Shown: piece by piece, positions 1 to 8,070 of the stretch
Position numbering within the stretch: position 1 is the stretch's first letter
How the letters are laid out: every line of letters begins with the position of its first letter
From: Comamonadaceae bacterium
Lineage (GTDB): Bacteria; Pseudomonadota; Gammaproteobacteria; Burkholderiales; Burkholderiaceae_C
Length of the DNA: 63,168 bases
NCBI GenBank assembly: GCA_947479935.1
Contig: CANKBG010000013.1
Span: forward strand, 1-63,168
Direction: 5' to 3'
Program-made: the position numbers and the translations under genes
Notes under the pieces: model-generated
Seen by the model: only the letters and a program-made list of their open reading frames with translations
The model's database searches: none
What the model was told of the DNA's origin: nothing

Positions 1-1
1 C

Positions 2-76
2 GAGAAAATGTCGATCATGAAGTTCGACCCTAAAGCTCGCAAGCACGTTGAGTACAAGGAAATCAAACTGAAGTAA
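2..76 (+). CDS. rpmG: 50S ribosomal protein L33, 3' end only
   Basis: Only the last 24 codons lie in the window. The visible peptide (MSIMKFDPKARKHVEYKE, then a lysine-rich end) matches the C-terminus of bacterial L33, a small protein of the large ribosomal subunit. The stop TAA is at 74-76. A strong intrinsic terminator follows within 20 bases, so this is the end of its transcription unit, usually rpmB-rpmG. The short length visible is the only limitation. Confidence 0.85.
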   Translation, partial: EKMSIMKFDPKARKHVEYKEIKLK

Positions 77-94
77 TTCAGTTTGCCCCCAAAG

Positions 95-122
95 AAAAGC
101 CCGCTGTCGCGGGCTTTTTTAA
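95..122 (+). terminator. Rho-independent terminator of rpmG
   Basis: GCCCGC (99-104), loop TGTC, GCGGGC (109-114), flanked by AAAA upstream and a run of six T (115-120). This is a textbook intrinsic terminator placed 19 bases after the rpmG stop. Confidence 0.93.
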
Positions 123-278
123 TTTAAATGGGGTCAGATCAACATTAATTTTGTCAATGAGTGGGGGTAGAGGCTAAGGGCGGGCTTCCTCATACTGGAG
201 TACCAGAAATCGTCAGCCCGCCCTTAGCCTCTACCCCCATTCATTGGAAATTAATGTTGATCTGACCCCATTTAAATT
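121..278. repeat. Large near-perfect inverted repeat (MITE- or REP-like)
   Basis: Left arm 121-186 and right arm 215-278 are reverse complements. About 31 outer bases and 25 inner bases match perfectly, separated by a short imperfect patch (about 152-161 against 239-248). The 28-base centre (187-214) holds a small hairpin, CTGG-AGTA-CCAG. The outer ends begin AATTTAAATGGGGTCAG. No transposase gene is present inside or beside it. It resembles the GGGGTCAG-ended palindromes found around REP-associated tyrosine transposases or other non-autonomous elements, but that family assignment is inference. If transcribed it would form a very long hairpin. Confidence 0.85.
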
Positions 279-293
279 GGCCACCCAAAACGA

Positions 294-1499
294 TTAAGCT
301 CGGGCAGCGCGAAGTTTTGTGGAGAAGTCTTGCAGGGCCGCAATGCCGCTGTCTTCAGCGCGTTTGCACCAAGCTTGTAAGTCGAGAGCCAGTTGCTCGC
401 GGGTATGGGAAGTGTTCAACCAAATTTGACGCAACTCTTCGCGCATGGCCTGCATTTTGTCGAGGACAGGGTATGCAGCGAGTGTGGCATTCAAGGGGGC
501 CAGTGCCTCTGCCGGCACTTTGTCGTCATCGCGGTGAAACCAACGTGAGGCTACCTTCAACACACTGGCATCCAATTTGGCATTGGCCACTTCTTGACGG
601 AACACACTGCGCATTTGCCTTGCATAACCAGCCATCACCTCATAGCGATTGGCAATCAAGGCTTCTAAGGTTTTTTCATCGGCCACGTGGCGAACTTCGC
701 CGTAAGCCAAAACAGGGGGTGTCTTTTTCACATTGGCCAAGCCCAAGGCTTGCAGAATGCAAATGTAAGCCCACCCCAAATCAAACTCATAAGGCTTCAC
801 GGACAACTTGGCAGAAGTGGGGTACGTGTGATGGTTGTTGTGCAATTCTTCACCCCCAATGATGATGCCCCATGGCGAAATGTTGGTGCTGGCATCGTGC
901 GCTTCAAAATTGCGATAGCCCCAATAGTGGGCTGCGCCATTGATGATGCCGGCCGCCGTGATGGGAATCCAGGCCATTTGAACGGCCCACACAGTGAGGC
1001 CCAAAGCACCAAACAAAGCGACGTCAATGATCAACATCAGTGCGACGCCTTGCCATGAAAAGCGTGAGTAAACATTGCGCTCCATCCAATCGTCGGGTGT
1101 ACCGTGACCATAGCGGCTGAGGGTTTCTTTGTTCTTTGATTCTTTGCGATACAGCTCTGCACCACTGAACAGCACAGTTCGAATGCCGTGCACATGAGGG
1201 CTGTGCGGGTCTTCAGCTTGCTCGCATTTGGCGTGGTGCTTGCGATGAATTGAAGCCCACTCTTTGGTGACCTGTCCGGTGGTCATCCACAGCCAGAAAC
1301 GGAAGAAATGAGAAGCAATGGGGTGCAAATCCAAGGCCCTGTGCGCCTGATGTCGGTGCAAAAAGATGGTGACACTGGCGATGGTGATGTGCGTCAATCC
1401 AAGAATGACGAATAAAACTTGCCAGCCCGAGAAATCTAGAAGTCCATTGGCCAACCAGTCAATCGTTGAATTTACAAAGGCCGAATCGGATAACCACAT
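294..1499 (-). CDS. Membrane fatty-acid desaturase (acyl-CoA / delta-9 type)
   Basis: Integral-membrane di-iron desaturase that would insert a cis double bond in acyl chains and so tune membrane fluidity. All three histidine boxes are present: HRHQAH (residues 48-53), HRKHH (85-89) and HNNHH (220-224), with hydrophobic helices around residues 28-47, 60-75 and 150-190. The C-terminal part after about residue 290 is a soluble, charged helical extension beyond the minimal catalytic domain. The protein is 401 aa and starts at ATG 1499 with a weak AGAAAG upstream. It stands alone between the rpmG repeat and the RsmB-like gene. The exact regioselectivity cannot be read from sequence. Confidence 0.9.
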   Translation of the reverse strand: MWLSDSAFVNSTIDWLANGLLDFSGWQVLFVILGLTHITIASVTIFLHRHQAHRALDLHPIASHFFRFWLWMTTGQVTKEWASIHRKHHAKCEQAEDPHSPHVHGIRTVLFSGAELYRKESKNKETLSRYGHGTPDDWMERNVYSRFSWQGVALMLIIDVALFGALGLTVWAVQMAWIPITAAGIINGAAHYWGYRNFEAHDASTNISPWGIIIGGEELHNNHHTYPTSAKLSVKPYEFDLGWAYICILQALGLANVKKTPPVLAYGEVRHVADEKTLEALIANRYEVMAGYARQMRSVFRQEVANAKLDASVLKVASRWFHRDDDKVPAEALAPLNATLAAYPVLDKMQAMREELRQIWLNTSHTREQLALDLQAWCKRAEDSGIAALQDFSTKLRAARA

Positions 1500-1579
1500 G
1501 TTGTAACTTTCTAGGGGTGATGCCTTTGCAGGCCATGCCAGTATTTTAAGATTTTGGCATTCAAATTGACAGGAATTTC

Positions 1580-1592
1580 AGCAAAGTTTGCT
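1580..1592. promoter_or_regulatory. 13-base perfect palindrome upstream of the desaturase
   Basis: AGCAAA-G-TTTGCT lies 80 bases upstream of the desaturase start, in the gap between it and the RsmB-like gene. It has the size and symmetry of a repressor half-site pair and could be an operator for lipid-responsive control. No known consensus is matched and function is unproven. Confidence 0.3.
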
Positions 1593-1612
1593 CAAAGTTA
1601 ATTCTTTTGAAT

Positions 1613-2869
1613 TCACTTTCTTACCCAAACAGCTGCAAAAAACCCATCGGTTCCGTGACGGTGCGGCCAAAGACGCAGGAAATCACCAGAACACAAAGCG
1701 TCAGTTGTAGCCACCTTCAATCGCGTGAACTCCTCTTGCACAGGTAGGGGCACAAAATCTGGGTGCGTCTTTGTGAAGGCGTTGGCAATGTCTTCATTTT
1801 CTTGAGGCAAAACACTGCAAGTGGCATAAACCAGCCGTCCGCCCGATTTGAGCAACTTGGCCGCGCTTTCCAAAATAGAGGTTTGTGTGGCCGAAAGCGC
1901 CGCAATGCCCTCGGGCTTTTGCCGCCATTTCAAATCGGGATTGCGCCGCAAAGTACCAAGCCCCGAACAGGGCGCGTCAACCAACACCCGGTCGATCTTG
2001 CCTGCCAAACGTTTCACACGGTCATCGCGCTCATGCGCAATGGCGGCTGGGTGAACATTCGACAACTGACTGCGCGCCAAACGAGGCTTGAGGGCATCCA
2101 AACGATGCGCCGATGTGTCCATCGCATAAAGACGCCCCGTGTTGCGCATGGCTGCGCCAATGGCCAGCGTTTTACCGCCCGCCCCTGCGCAAAAGTCCAC
2201 CACCATTTCACCGCGATGCGCATCGAGCAACAGCGCCAGCAACTGCGATCCTTCGTCTTGCACTTCCACAGCACCGCGCTCAAACGCTTTGACTTTGGCC
2301 AATGAAGGTTTGCCTTGCAAACGCAAGCCCCAAGGCGAATAAGGGGTTGGCTGACAAACAATGCCCGCAGCTGTCAATTCCTTCAACACTTCAGCGCGCT
2401 TTTCGTTCAAGTCATTCACGCGCAAATCAAGGGTGCCTGGCTGCTGCAAACTTTCGGCAAAAGATTCAAACTCTGCGCCCAATTGCTCTTTGATGGGACG
2501 CGCCAACCAATCAGGCAAATTGTGAATGTGCTGAGACATGAGGTCAGTCGGGCGGATGCTGTCACACATGTCGACCCAATTTTTTTCCTGGTCAGTGAGT
2601 GCGCTTTTCACAAAGTCTCGAGGGCCTGCAAAACCCAAGATGGCCAAACGTTTTTCTTTGGCGCCGCTTCCCGAACGCGCCATGTGCTCATACAAAAGTT
2701 TTTTACGCAAGACTTGAAAAACGGTTTCCGACAAGGTGGCTCGCTCACGCGGCCCTAAATTTTTGTTGTCGCGAAAAAAACGAGACACCACCGCATCAGC
2801 GGGGTGGTTAAATTGGAGGGTCAGCCTGACCAATTCGGCGCAGGCGTCTAACAGGGCTTTAGGATGCAT
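1613..2869 (-). CDS. RsmB/NOP-family RNA (cytosine-C5) methyltransferase
   Basis: SAM-dependent m5C methyltransferase acting on RNA, probably 16S rRNA. The Rossmann motif I, VDFCAGAGGKT, is near residues 224-234. The two family cysteines are visible: C301 in DAPCSGLGTLRRNP (the nucleophile motif) and C351 in YATCSVLPQEN. The N-terminal region (about residues 1-140) is the helical NusB-like or RNA-binding part. At 418 aa the length is normal for the RsmB/RsmF group. An AGGGGT Shine-Dalgarno precedes ATG 2869. In Comamonadaceae this kind of gene often lies near purN, as here. RsmB versus RsmF specificity cannot be settled. Confidence 0.9.
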   Translation of the reverse strand: MHPKALLDACAELVRLTLQFNHPADAVVSRFFRDNKNLGPRERATLSETVFQVLRKKLLYEHMARSGSGAKEKRLAILGFAGPRDFVKSALTDQEKNWVDMCDSIRPTDLMSQHIHNLPDWLARPIKEQLGAEFESFAESLQQPGTLDLRVNDLNEKRAEVLKELTAAGIVCQPTPYSPWGLRLQGKPSLAKVKAFERGAVEVQDEGSQLLALLLDAHRGEMVVDFCAGAGGKTLAIGAAMRNTGRLYAMDTSAHRLDALKPRLARSQLSNVHPAAIAHERDDRVKRLAGKIDRVLVDAPCSGLGTLRRNPDLKWRQKPEGIAALSATQTSILESAAKLLKSGGRLVYATCSVLPQENEDIANAFTKTHPDFVPLPVQEEFTRLKVATTDALCSGDFLRLWPHRHGTDGFFAAVWVRK

Positions 2870-2910
2870 AACCCCTATTGTCCCACCTCAACACACACCA
2901 AAGCGATTCA

Positions 2911-3165
2911 ATGCAAGAAGAAACATTACCGCCGCTGATCATCACCCGACCCGGCTACTACCAACATTACAAAAATTTGCGGTATCAAGTGATAGGCACC
3001 GTGCGCCATAGCGAGTCCTTAGAGCCCATGACGCTGTACAAAGCGCTGTATGGCGAACAGGGATTGTGGGTGCGGCCTGCAGCGATGTTCAACGAGACCG
3101 TGAAAATTGAAGGGGTTGTGCAACCCCGATTTACTTGGCTGGGCGAAGAGCTGCCTAAGGCTTGA
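2911..3165 (+). CDS. DUF1653 domain protein
   Basis: Small soluble protein of 84 aa. The segment YQHYKNLRYQVIGTVRHS followed by LEPMTLYKALYGEQGLWVRP and AMFNETV is the DUF1653 signature found in many bacteria. No biochemical function is established for the family. The likely start is ATG 2911. A TTG at 2878 would add 11 residues that are not family-like. The gene is divergent from the RsmB-like gene and convergent with purN, with which its last 11 bases overlap. Confidence 0.85.
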   Translation: MQEETLPPLIITRPGYYQHYKNLRYQVIGTVRHSESLEPMTLYKALYGEQGLWVRPAAMFNETVKIEGVVQPRFTWLGEELPKA

Positions 3166-3745
3166 AAAAATCAGCAATGGCCGCCGGAAAAATTTGATGC
3201 TCTTGCAGGAGCACTCTGGCGGCCAAAGTTTCAGCCGTGTCTTCGGTCAGAACAGGTACCACCGACTGCGCCAAAATTTCACCACGGTCTAACTCAGCCG
3301 TCACTTGATGCACGGTGGCACCCGCAAATTTGCAGCCCGCATCGATTGCGCGTTGATGCGTGTTCAAACCTGTAAATGCAGGCAACAGCGACGGATGAAT
3401 GTTGATCAACCGTCCTTTGTAATGCACCACAAAAGCTGGCGTTAATATTCTCATGAAGCCGGCAAGCACCACGAGATCTGGCGCATGTGCGTCAATGCGC
3501 GCCATCAAGGCTTGGTCAAAGGCTTCACGTGACTCAAACTGCGTGTGTTCGAGTACCTCTGTTTTCACCGGCGCCAAATGAGAATGCGAACGCAACCATG
3601 CCAAGCCAGATGCGTTGGACTTGTTCGTGATCACGGCAGCAACCTGAACGCCCAAACGCTCACGCCATTTTTCTTGGTGTGCGGCCTGAAGGATGGCCGC
3701 CATGTTGGAGCCCATACCCGATATCAAAATGACAATGTTTTTCAC
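3155..3745 (-). CDS. purN: Phosphoribosylglycinamide formyltransferase (GART)
   Basis: Transfers a formyl group from 10-formyl-THF to GAR, the third step of purine synthesis. The N-terminal NIVILISGMGSN loop binds phosphate. INIHPSLLPAF carries the catalytic Asn and His, and DRGEILAQ carries the Asp region. The family start is MKNIV, which here is a GTG at 3745 (196 aa). An in-frame ATG at 3781 would add a 12-residue extension with no family counterpart. Neither start has a clear Shine-Dalgarno, so the start is a judgement. It is convergent with the DUF1653 gene. Confidence 0.92.
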   Translation of the reverse strand: MKNIVILISGMGSNMAAILQAAHQEKWRERLGVQVAAVITNKSNASGLAWLRSHSHLAPVKTEVLEHTQFESREAFDQALMARIDAHAPDLVVLAGFMRILTPAFVVHYKGRLINIHPSLLPAFTGLNTHQRAIDAGCKFAGATVHQVTAELDRGEILAQSVVPVLTEDTAETLAARVLLQEHQIFPAAIADFFKP

Positions 3746-3920
3746 GAATGCGCCAAGCCCAAAACGGTTTGCTGACCCCATGGCAGCAACCTAAACTAGG
3801 ATTATCCCTGCATGCGCACCCTAAATGGGGGTTTGTCGCAGCCAAGACAGCGTATTTGCGCACGGTCGTGCTAAAAACGCACCTTCCCCTTTTGACTGGC
3901 TTTGACCGGAGATACATTTC

Positions 3921-5102
3921 ATGGATTTGGCATTCACACCCGAAGAGCTCGCGTTTCGCGAGGAAATTCATGCTTGGGTTAAAGCAAATTTACCAGCTGA
4001 CATTTCGCAAAAAGTCCACAGTGCCATGCGTCTCACGCGCGATGACATGCAACGCTGGGCCAAAATTTTGGGTAAAAAAGGTTGGCTCGGTTGGGGCTGG
4101 CCTGAACAATTTGGGGGCCCCGGCTGGACGGCCGTCCAAAAACATTTGTTCGAAGAAGAATGTGCACTGGCAGGTGCCCCTCGCGTGGTGCCCTTTGGCC
4201 CCGTCATGGTGGCACCTGTGATCATGACATTTGGCAATGCCGAGCAACAAAAACGTTTCTTGCCAGGCATCGCCAGCGGTGAAGTTTGGTGGAGTCAGGG
4301 TTACAGCGAACCCGGCTCGGGCTCTGACTTGGCCTCGCTCAAAACACGCGCCGAACGCGTAGGCAACAAATACATCGTGAATGGCCAAAAAACTTGGACC
4401 ACCTTGGGTCAATACGGTGAATGGATTTTTTGCTTGGTGCGCACCAGCAATGAAGGCAAGCCGCAAACCGGTATCTCTTTCTTACTCATCGACATGAAGA
4501 CACCCGGTATCACAGTTCGACCCATCAAACTGTTGGATGGCGAATGTGAAGTCAATGAGGTCTGGTTTGACAACGTGGAAGTGCCCGCAGAAAACCTGAT
4601 TGGCGAAGAAAACAAAGGCTGGAGTTACGCCAAACATTTGCTCGCCCACGAGAGAACCAACATTGCAGACGTCAACCGCGCCAAACGCGAATTGGAGCGT
4701 CTCAAACGCATTGCCAAAACCGAAGGTGTTTACGAAGACATGCGTTTTCGCGATGAAATTTCCAAATTGGAAGTCGATATCGTTGCCTTGGAAATGTTGG
4801 TCTTGCGTGTGTTGTCTGCTGAAAAGTCAGGCAAAAACTCCCTTGATATTGCCGGCCTTTTAAAAATCAAAGGCAGCGAAATTCAACAGCGTTACAGCGA
4901 ACTCATGATGTTGGCCGCAGGCCCTTACAGCTTGCCCTTTATCTTTGAAGCCATGGACGCGGGTTGGCAAGGTGACTTTCCAGGACATGAAGTGTCTAAC
5001 GCCCCATTGGCAGCCAACTATTTCAACATGCGCAAAACCACGATCTATGGCGGCAGCAATGAAGTGCAGCGCAACATCGTGGCTCAAACAGTTTTGGGTT
5101 AA
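3921..5102 (+). CDS. Acyl-CoA dehydrogenase, large partner (PimC-like)
   Basis: FAD-dependent acyl-CoA dehydrogenase of 393 aa that would form the trans-2-enoyl-CoA. Visible landmarks are the N-terminal FTPEELAFREEIHAWVKANL, the FAD/substrate motif GYSEPGSGSDLASLKTRA, NGQKTWTT, and the C-terminal YGGSNEVQRNIV loop. The canonical glutamate of the YEG motif is replaced (YGG), as is common in this subgroup, where the base lies elsewhere. CCGGAGA precedes ATG 3921. It is followed 37 bases later by a second dehydrogenase, the arrangement of the pimeloyl-CoA dehydrogenase pair pimC/pimD. The actual substrate is unknown. Confidence 0.9.
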   Translation: MDLAFTPEELAFREEIHAWVKANLPADISQKVHSAMRLTRDDMQRWAKILGKKGWLGWGWPEQFGGPGWTAVQKHLFEEECALAGAPRVVPFGPVMVAPVIMTFGNAEQQKRFLPGIASGEVWWSQGYSEPGSGSDLASLKTRAERVGNKYIVNGQKTWTTLGQYGEWIFCLVRTSNEGKPQTGISFLLIDMKTPGITVRPIKLLDGECEVNEVWFDNVEVPAENLIGEENKGWSYAKHLLAHERTNIADVNRAKRELERLKRIAKTEGVYEDMRFRDEISKLEVDIVALEMLVLRVLSAEKSGKNSLDIAGLLKIKGSEIQQRYSELMMLAAGPYSLPFIFEAMDAGWQGDFPGHEVSNAPLAANYFNMRKTTIYGGSNEVQRNIVAQTVLG

Positions 5103-5139
5103 TTCAATTAACCGCACAAGGACACACCAAGGAAATAGC

Positions 5140-6255
5140 ATGGACTTCGATTTTTCAGACGACCAAGAACAACTGCGTGACGCCGTTCGCAAATGGGTGG
5201 ACAAAGGCTATACCTTTGAGCGCCGCCGAGAAATTACAAAGGTTGGCGGCTTTGACCGCGCGGCCTACACAGAGCTTGCAGAACTGGGCCTGTGCGGCCT
5301 GTATGTGAGTGAAGACCATGGCGGCATGGGCATGGGCCCGGTTGAAGGCATGGTAGTCATGGAAGAATTGGGCCGCGGTATTGTGATGGAACCCATTCAA
5401 CAAGCCCTGATTTGTGGCGCTGTGTTGGAAGCGTATGCGCCATCTACTGTGAAAGCAGAATGGCTACCCAAAATTGCAGGCGGCGAAGCCATTGTGGTGT
5501 TGGCGCAGCAAGAGCGCAAAGCCCGTTACAACCTGAACAAGTGCAATGCACAGGCTCAGCAACAAGATGGCACGTGGAACATTACTGGCAGCAAGAGCAT
5601 GGTGACGGTGGGCGATCATGCCGATGCGTTTGTCGTGCCTGCAATGGCAGCCGGCAAATTGGCTTTGTTCTTGGTGGCCAAGGGCGCTAAGGGTTCAAGC
5701 ACTGCTGGCTACGGCACCCAAGACGGCGCCCGTGCTGCAGAACTCAAACTCAATCAATCACCGGCCAGTTTGATCACACTCGATGGCCTCACTGCATTGC
5801 GCCACGCAGTAGACATTGGCATCGCTTGTGTCTGTGCTGAAGCCGTGGGTGTGATGGACAAAACCATGACCATCACCGTGGACTACATGAACACTCGCAA
5901 GCAGTTCAACACCACCATTGCCACATTTCAAGCCCTGCGTCACCGCGTGGCCGATATGAAAATGCAATTGGAATTGGGTCGCTCAATGAGCTACTACGCC
6001 AGCTTAAAACTGAACACCCCAGCGGCAGAACGCCATCAATCTTTGGCCCGAGCCAAGTACCAACTGGGCAACTCAATGCGCGTCGTCGGTCAGCAATCTG
6101 TGCAACTGCACGGCGGCATTGGCGTCACAGACGAATACATTGTGAGCCACTACTTCAAGAAACTCACGCAACTAGAAATGACTTTTGGCGACACCCTTCA
6201 TCACTTGGGCCAAGTTTCTGAAAGCATGCAAGATACCGCCGGCGTTTTTGCATGA
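5140..6255 (+). CDS. Acyl-CoA dehydrogenase, small partner (PimD-like)
   Basis: 371-aa acyl-CoA dehydrogenase paralogue, starting at ATG 5140 after AAGGA. It begins MDFDFSDDQEQLRDAVRKWV and carries MNTRKQFNTTIATFQALRHR and VQLHGGIGVTDEY, typical of the C-terminal FAD-binding domain. The middle FAD motif is less conserved than in the upstream gene, fitting the idea that the two form a heteromeric enzyme. Its N-terminus closely resembles the first half of the fused dehydrogenase at 61462, so the two are likely paralogues. The inferred role is oxidation of a dicarboxylic or otherwise unusual acyl-CoA. Confidence 0.88.
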   Translation: MDFDFSDDQEQLRDAVRKWVDKGYTFERRREITKVGGFDRAAYTELAELGLCGLYVSEDHGGMGMGPVEGMVVMEELGRGIVMEPIQQALICGAVLEAYAPSTVKAEWLPKIAGGEAIVVLAQQERKARYNLNKCNAQAQQQDGTWNITGSKSMVTVGDHADAFVVPAMAAGKLALFLVAKGAKGSSTAGYGTQDGARAAELKLNQSPASLITLDGLTALRHAVDIGIACVCAEAVGVMDKTMTITVDYMNTRKQFNTTIATFQALRHRVADMKMQLELGRSMSYYASLKLNTPAAERHQSLARAKYQLGNSMRVVGQQSVQLHGGIGVTDEYIVSHYFKKLTQLEMTFGDTLHHLGQVSESMQDTAGVFA

Positions 6256-6265
6256 AGGTTTCCGC

Positions 6266-6346
6266 ATGGCGGCGGCGGGGTATGGGTTGAGACTCATCTT
6301 CGCTGCGCTCAGAACTTCGCTTCAACCCAAACCCCACCACCGCCAT
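6266..6346. repeat. Long imperfect hairpin between convergent genes
   Basis: The left arm 6266-6290 pairs with the right arm 6322-6346 over 25 bases with three mismatches. The loop contains CTTCGCTGCGCTCAGAACTT. It lies between the acyl-CoA dehydrogenase stop (6255) and the HNH nuclease stop (6355), so it may act as a bidirectional terminator. There is no T-run, and it may instead be a dispersed intergenic repeat. Confidence 0.6.
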
Positions 6347-6354
6347 CCTGAGGA

Positions 6355-6912
6355 CTACAAAATCAGTCTGGAATTTTGTGGCACATGGGCCAGAAGGAAA
6401 TCCATTTGGTCCGCCAAAATACGTCGATTGCGAAGGATAAAGTCTTCCCACAAGCTGGGAATATAGGGTGTGTAAATCAATGGCATGCCCGCTTGCTCCG
6501 GGGTGCGACTGCTTTTGCGGTGATTGCAGGAGTGACAGGCCGTCACCACATTCATCCAAGTGTCCACACCATTTTGTGCAAAAGGTACGATGTGTTCGCG
6601 CGTCAATTCAGTTTCAGGAAATCTATGGCCGCAATAAGCGCAAATATTGCGATCGCGAATAAAAAGTTTGCTGTTGGTGAGGCCGGGACGAAGCTGGAAA
6701 GGGTTGATGCCATGAACCCCGCGGGTGCCAATGATGCTGTTGACGTGAATGACAGATTGCTCACCGGTGATGGCATTGTGCCCACCTCGAAAAATAGCAA
6801 TTTGTTGGCCAGCCTCCCAACGAACATCGTCGGCAGCGTAATGCACAACAGCTTGCTCCAACGAAATCCAAGACTGCGGGAGTCCCTGGGCTGACAATTT
6901 CAAGACCTTCAC
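6355..6912 (-). CDS. HNH endonuclease
   Basis: About 185 aa with a C-terminal HNH domain: CAYCGHRFPETELTREHIVP followed by the ACHSCNHRKSSRTPEQAG zinc/knuckle region. The two CxxC pairs probably bind a structural zinc and the His-Asn-His set binds the catalytic metal. The chosen start is GTG 6912 (VKVLKLSAQG), because GGAGG at 6918-6922 sits five bases upstream. Longer ATG starts at 6924 and 6945 exist but are poorly placed. Such single HNH genes are common in Comamonadaceae chromosomes outside restriction systems; the biological role is unknown. Confidence 0.85.
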   Translation of the reverse strand: MKVLKLSAQGLPQSWISLEQAVVHYAADDVRWEAGQQIAIFRGGHNAITGEQSVIHVNSIIGTRGVHGINPFQLRPGLTNSKLFIRDRNICAYCGHRFPETELTREHIVPFAQNGVDTWMNVVTACHSCNHRKSSRTPEQAGMPLIYTPYIPSLWEDFILRNRRILADQMDFLLAHVPQNSRLIL

Positions 6913-7021
6913 AAGCGCCTCCATCAAACGGTAAAACCATGACACGAAACGAGAACAGGCCAGTCCACCTGGTCGGTCACAATATACCCTGTAATGACTT
7001 CAAAAATTTGACAGGCTCAAC

Positions 7022-8032
7022 ATGAAGGTATTTCGCGGATTTAAGCACCCCCAAAGCGCCCACCAGTTTGCGCCTCATTGCGCCCTGACCATTGGCAATT
7101 TTGATGGTGTTCACCGAGGCCATCAGGCCATGCTCGCCCTTTTGAAAAGTGAAGCTGCACACCGTGGTGTCCCCAGTTGCGTCATGACCTTTGAGCCCCA
7201 CCCCCGTGATTTTTTTGCAAAGCTGCATCAAAAACCTGACTTGGCACCCGCCCGAATTGCCACGCTGCGCGACAAACTCATTGAACTAGAACGCTGCGGC
7301 ATCGATCAAGTGGTGGTTTTACCCTTCGACGCACGCTTGGCCAGCCAGTCCCCCGAAGACTTTATTCAGTCTGTGCTGATTAAAGGGTTGGGCGTGAAAT
7401 ATTTGCTGGTCGGCGATGACTTCAAATTTGGTGCCAAACGCGCTGGCGACTACGCCATGCTAGACGCAGCAGGCCAGACTTTGGGCTTTGATGTAGCGCG
7501 CATGAACAGCTACGAGGTGCATGGCCTCAGGGTTTCAAGCTCAGCCGTGAGGGATGCCCTAGGACGCGGCGACATGGAGGGCGTCACCCGCCTTTTAGGC
7601 CGCCCCTACAGCATCAGCGGTCATGTGGTGCACGGCCGAAAGCTTGGCCGTGGCTTAGGGGCTACGAGTGCAGGCGCTGAAGATGGCTTCAGAACCTTGA
7701 ATTTGCGCTTTAGCCACTGGAAACCCGCTGCCAGCGGCATTTTTAACGTCGTAGTCCATGGCCTCACATCTCAACCCCTGCCTGGTGTGGCCAATTTGGG
7801 TATTCGCCCCTCGCTAGACGACAACGATGTGAATGGCGGCCAGGTGCTTTTGGAAACCCATTGCCTCGATTGGCCAACCGGCCTTGGGACCGAAGGGGGC
7901 TACGGTAAAATCATCCAAGTTGACTTGCTGCACAAACTTCACGACGAACTCAAGTACGACAGCTTGGAAGCCCTCACTGCGGGAATTGCCAAGGACTGTG
8001 TCGATGCGCGTGCATTTTTTGACGCTCGATAA
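7022..8032 (+). CDS. ribF: Bifunctional riboflavin kinase / FAD synthetase
   Basis: Makes FMN from riboflavin and then FAD. The N-terminal adenylyltransferase domain has TIGNFDGVHRGHQAML (residues about 20-35). The C-terminal kinase domain begins near ISGHVVHGRKLGRGLG and continues FRTLNLRFSHWKPAASGIF. The usual kinase motif G-x-P-T-A-N appears as RTLN, preceded by a roughly nine-residue insertion (ATSAGAEDG). Length 336 aa. It starts a ribF-ileS-lspA run on the plus strand, a common betaproteobacterial order. Confidence 0.95.
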   Translation: MKVFRGFKHPQSAHQFAPHCALTIGNFDGVHRGHQAMLALLKSEAAHRGVPSCVMTFEPHPRDFFAKLHQKPDLAPARIATLRDKLIELERCGIDQVVVLPFDARLASQSPEDFIQSVLIKGLGVKYLLVGDDFKFGAKRAGDYAMLDAAGQTLGFDVARMNSYEVHGLRVSSSAVRDALGRGDMEGVTRLLGRPYSISGHVVHGRKLGRGLGATSAGAEDGFRTLNLRFSHWKPAASGIFNVVVHGLTSQPLPGVANLGIRPSLDDNDVNGGQVLLETHCLDWPTGLGTEGGYGKIIQVDLLHKLHDELKYDSLEALTAGIAKDCVDARAFFDAR

Positions 8033-8070
8033 GCGGCTTTGCAGGTCCCCACAAATTCACGCTCTGAACA

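Noticed and set aside
121..278. CRISPR, attachment site or ordinary terminator as an explanation for the inverted repeat
   Set aside because: No repeat-spacer array and no integrase or tRNA are nearby. The rpmG terminator is already complete at 95-122, and the arms are far longer than a terminator needs.
317..862. Open frame on the plus strand opposite the desaturase
   Set aside because: It is the antisense shadow of a well-supported desaturase with all three histidine boxes and has no recognisable domain.
3746..3781. Longer purN start at ATG 3781
   Set aside because: The 12 extra residues have no counterpart in PurN. The GTG at 3745 gives the family start, although neither start has a good ribosome-binding site.
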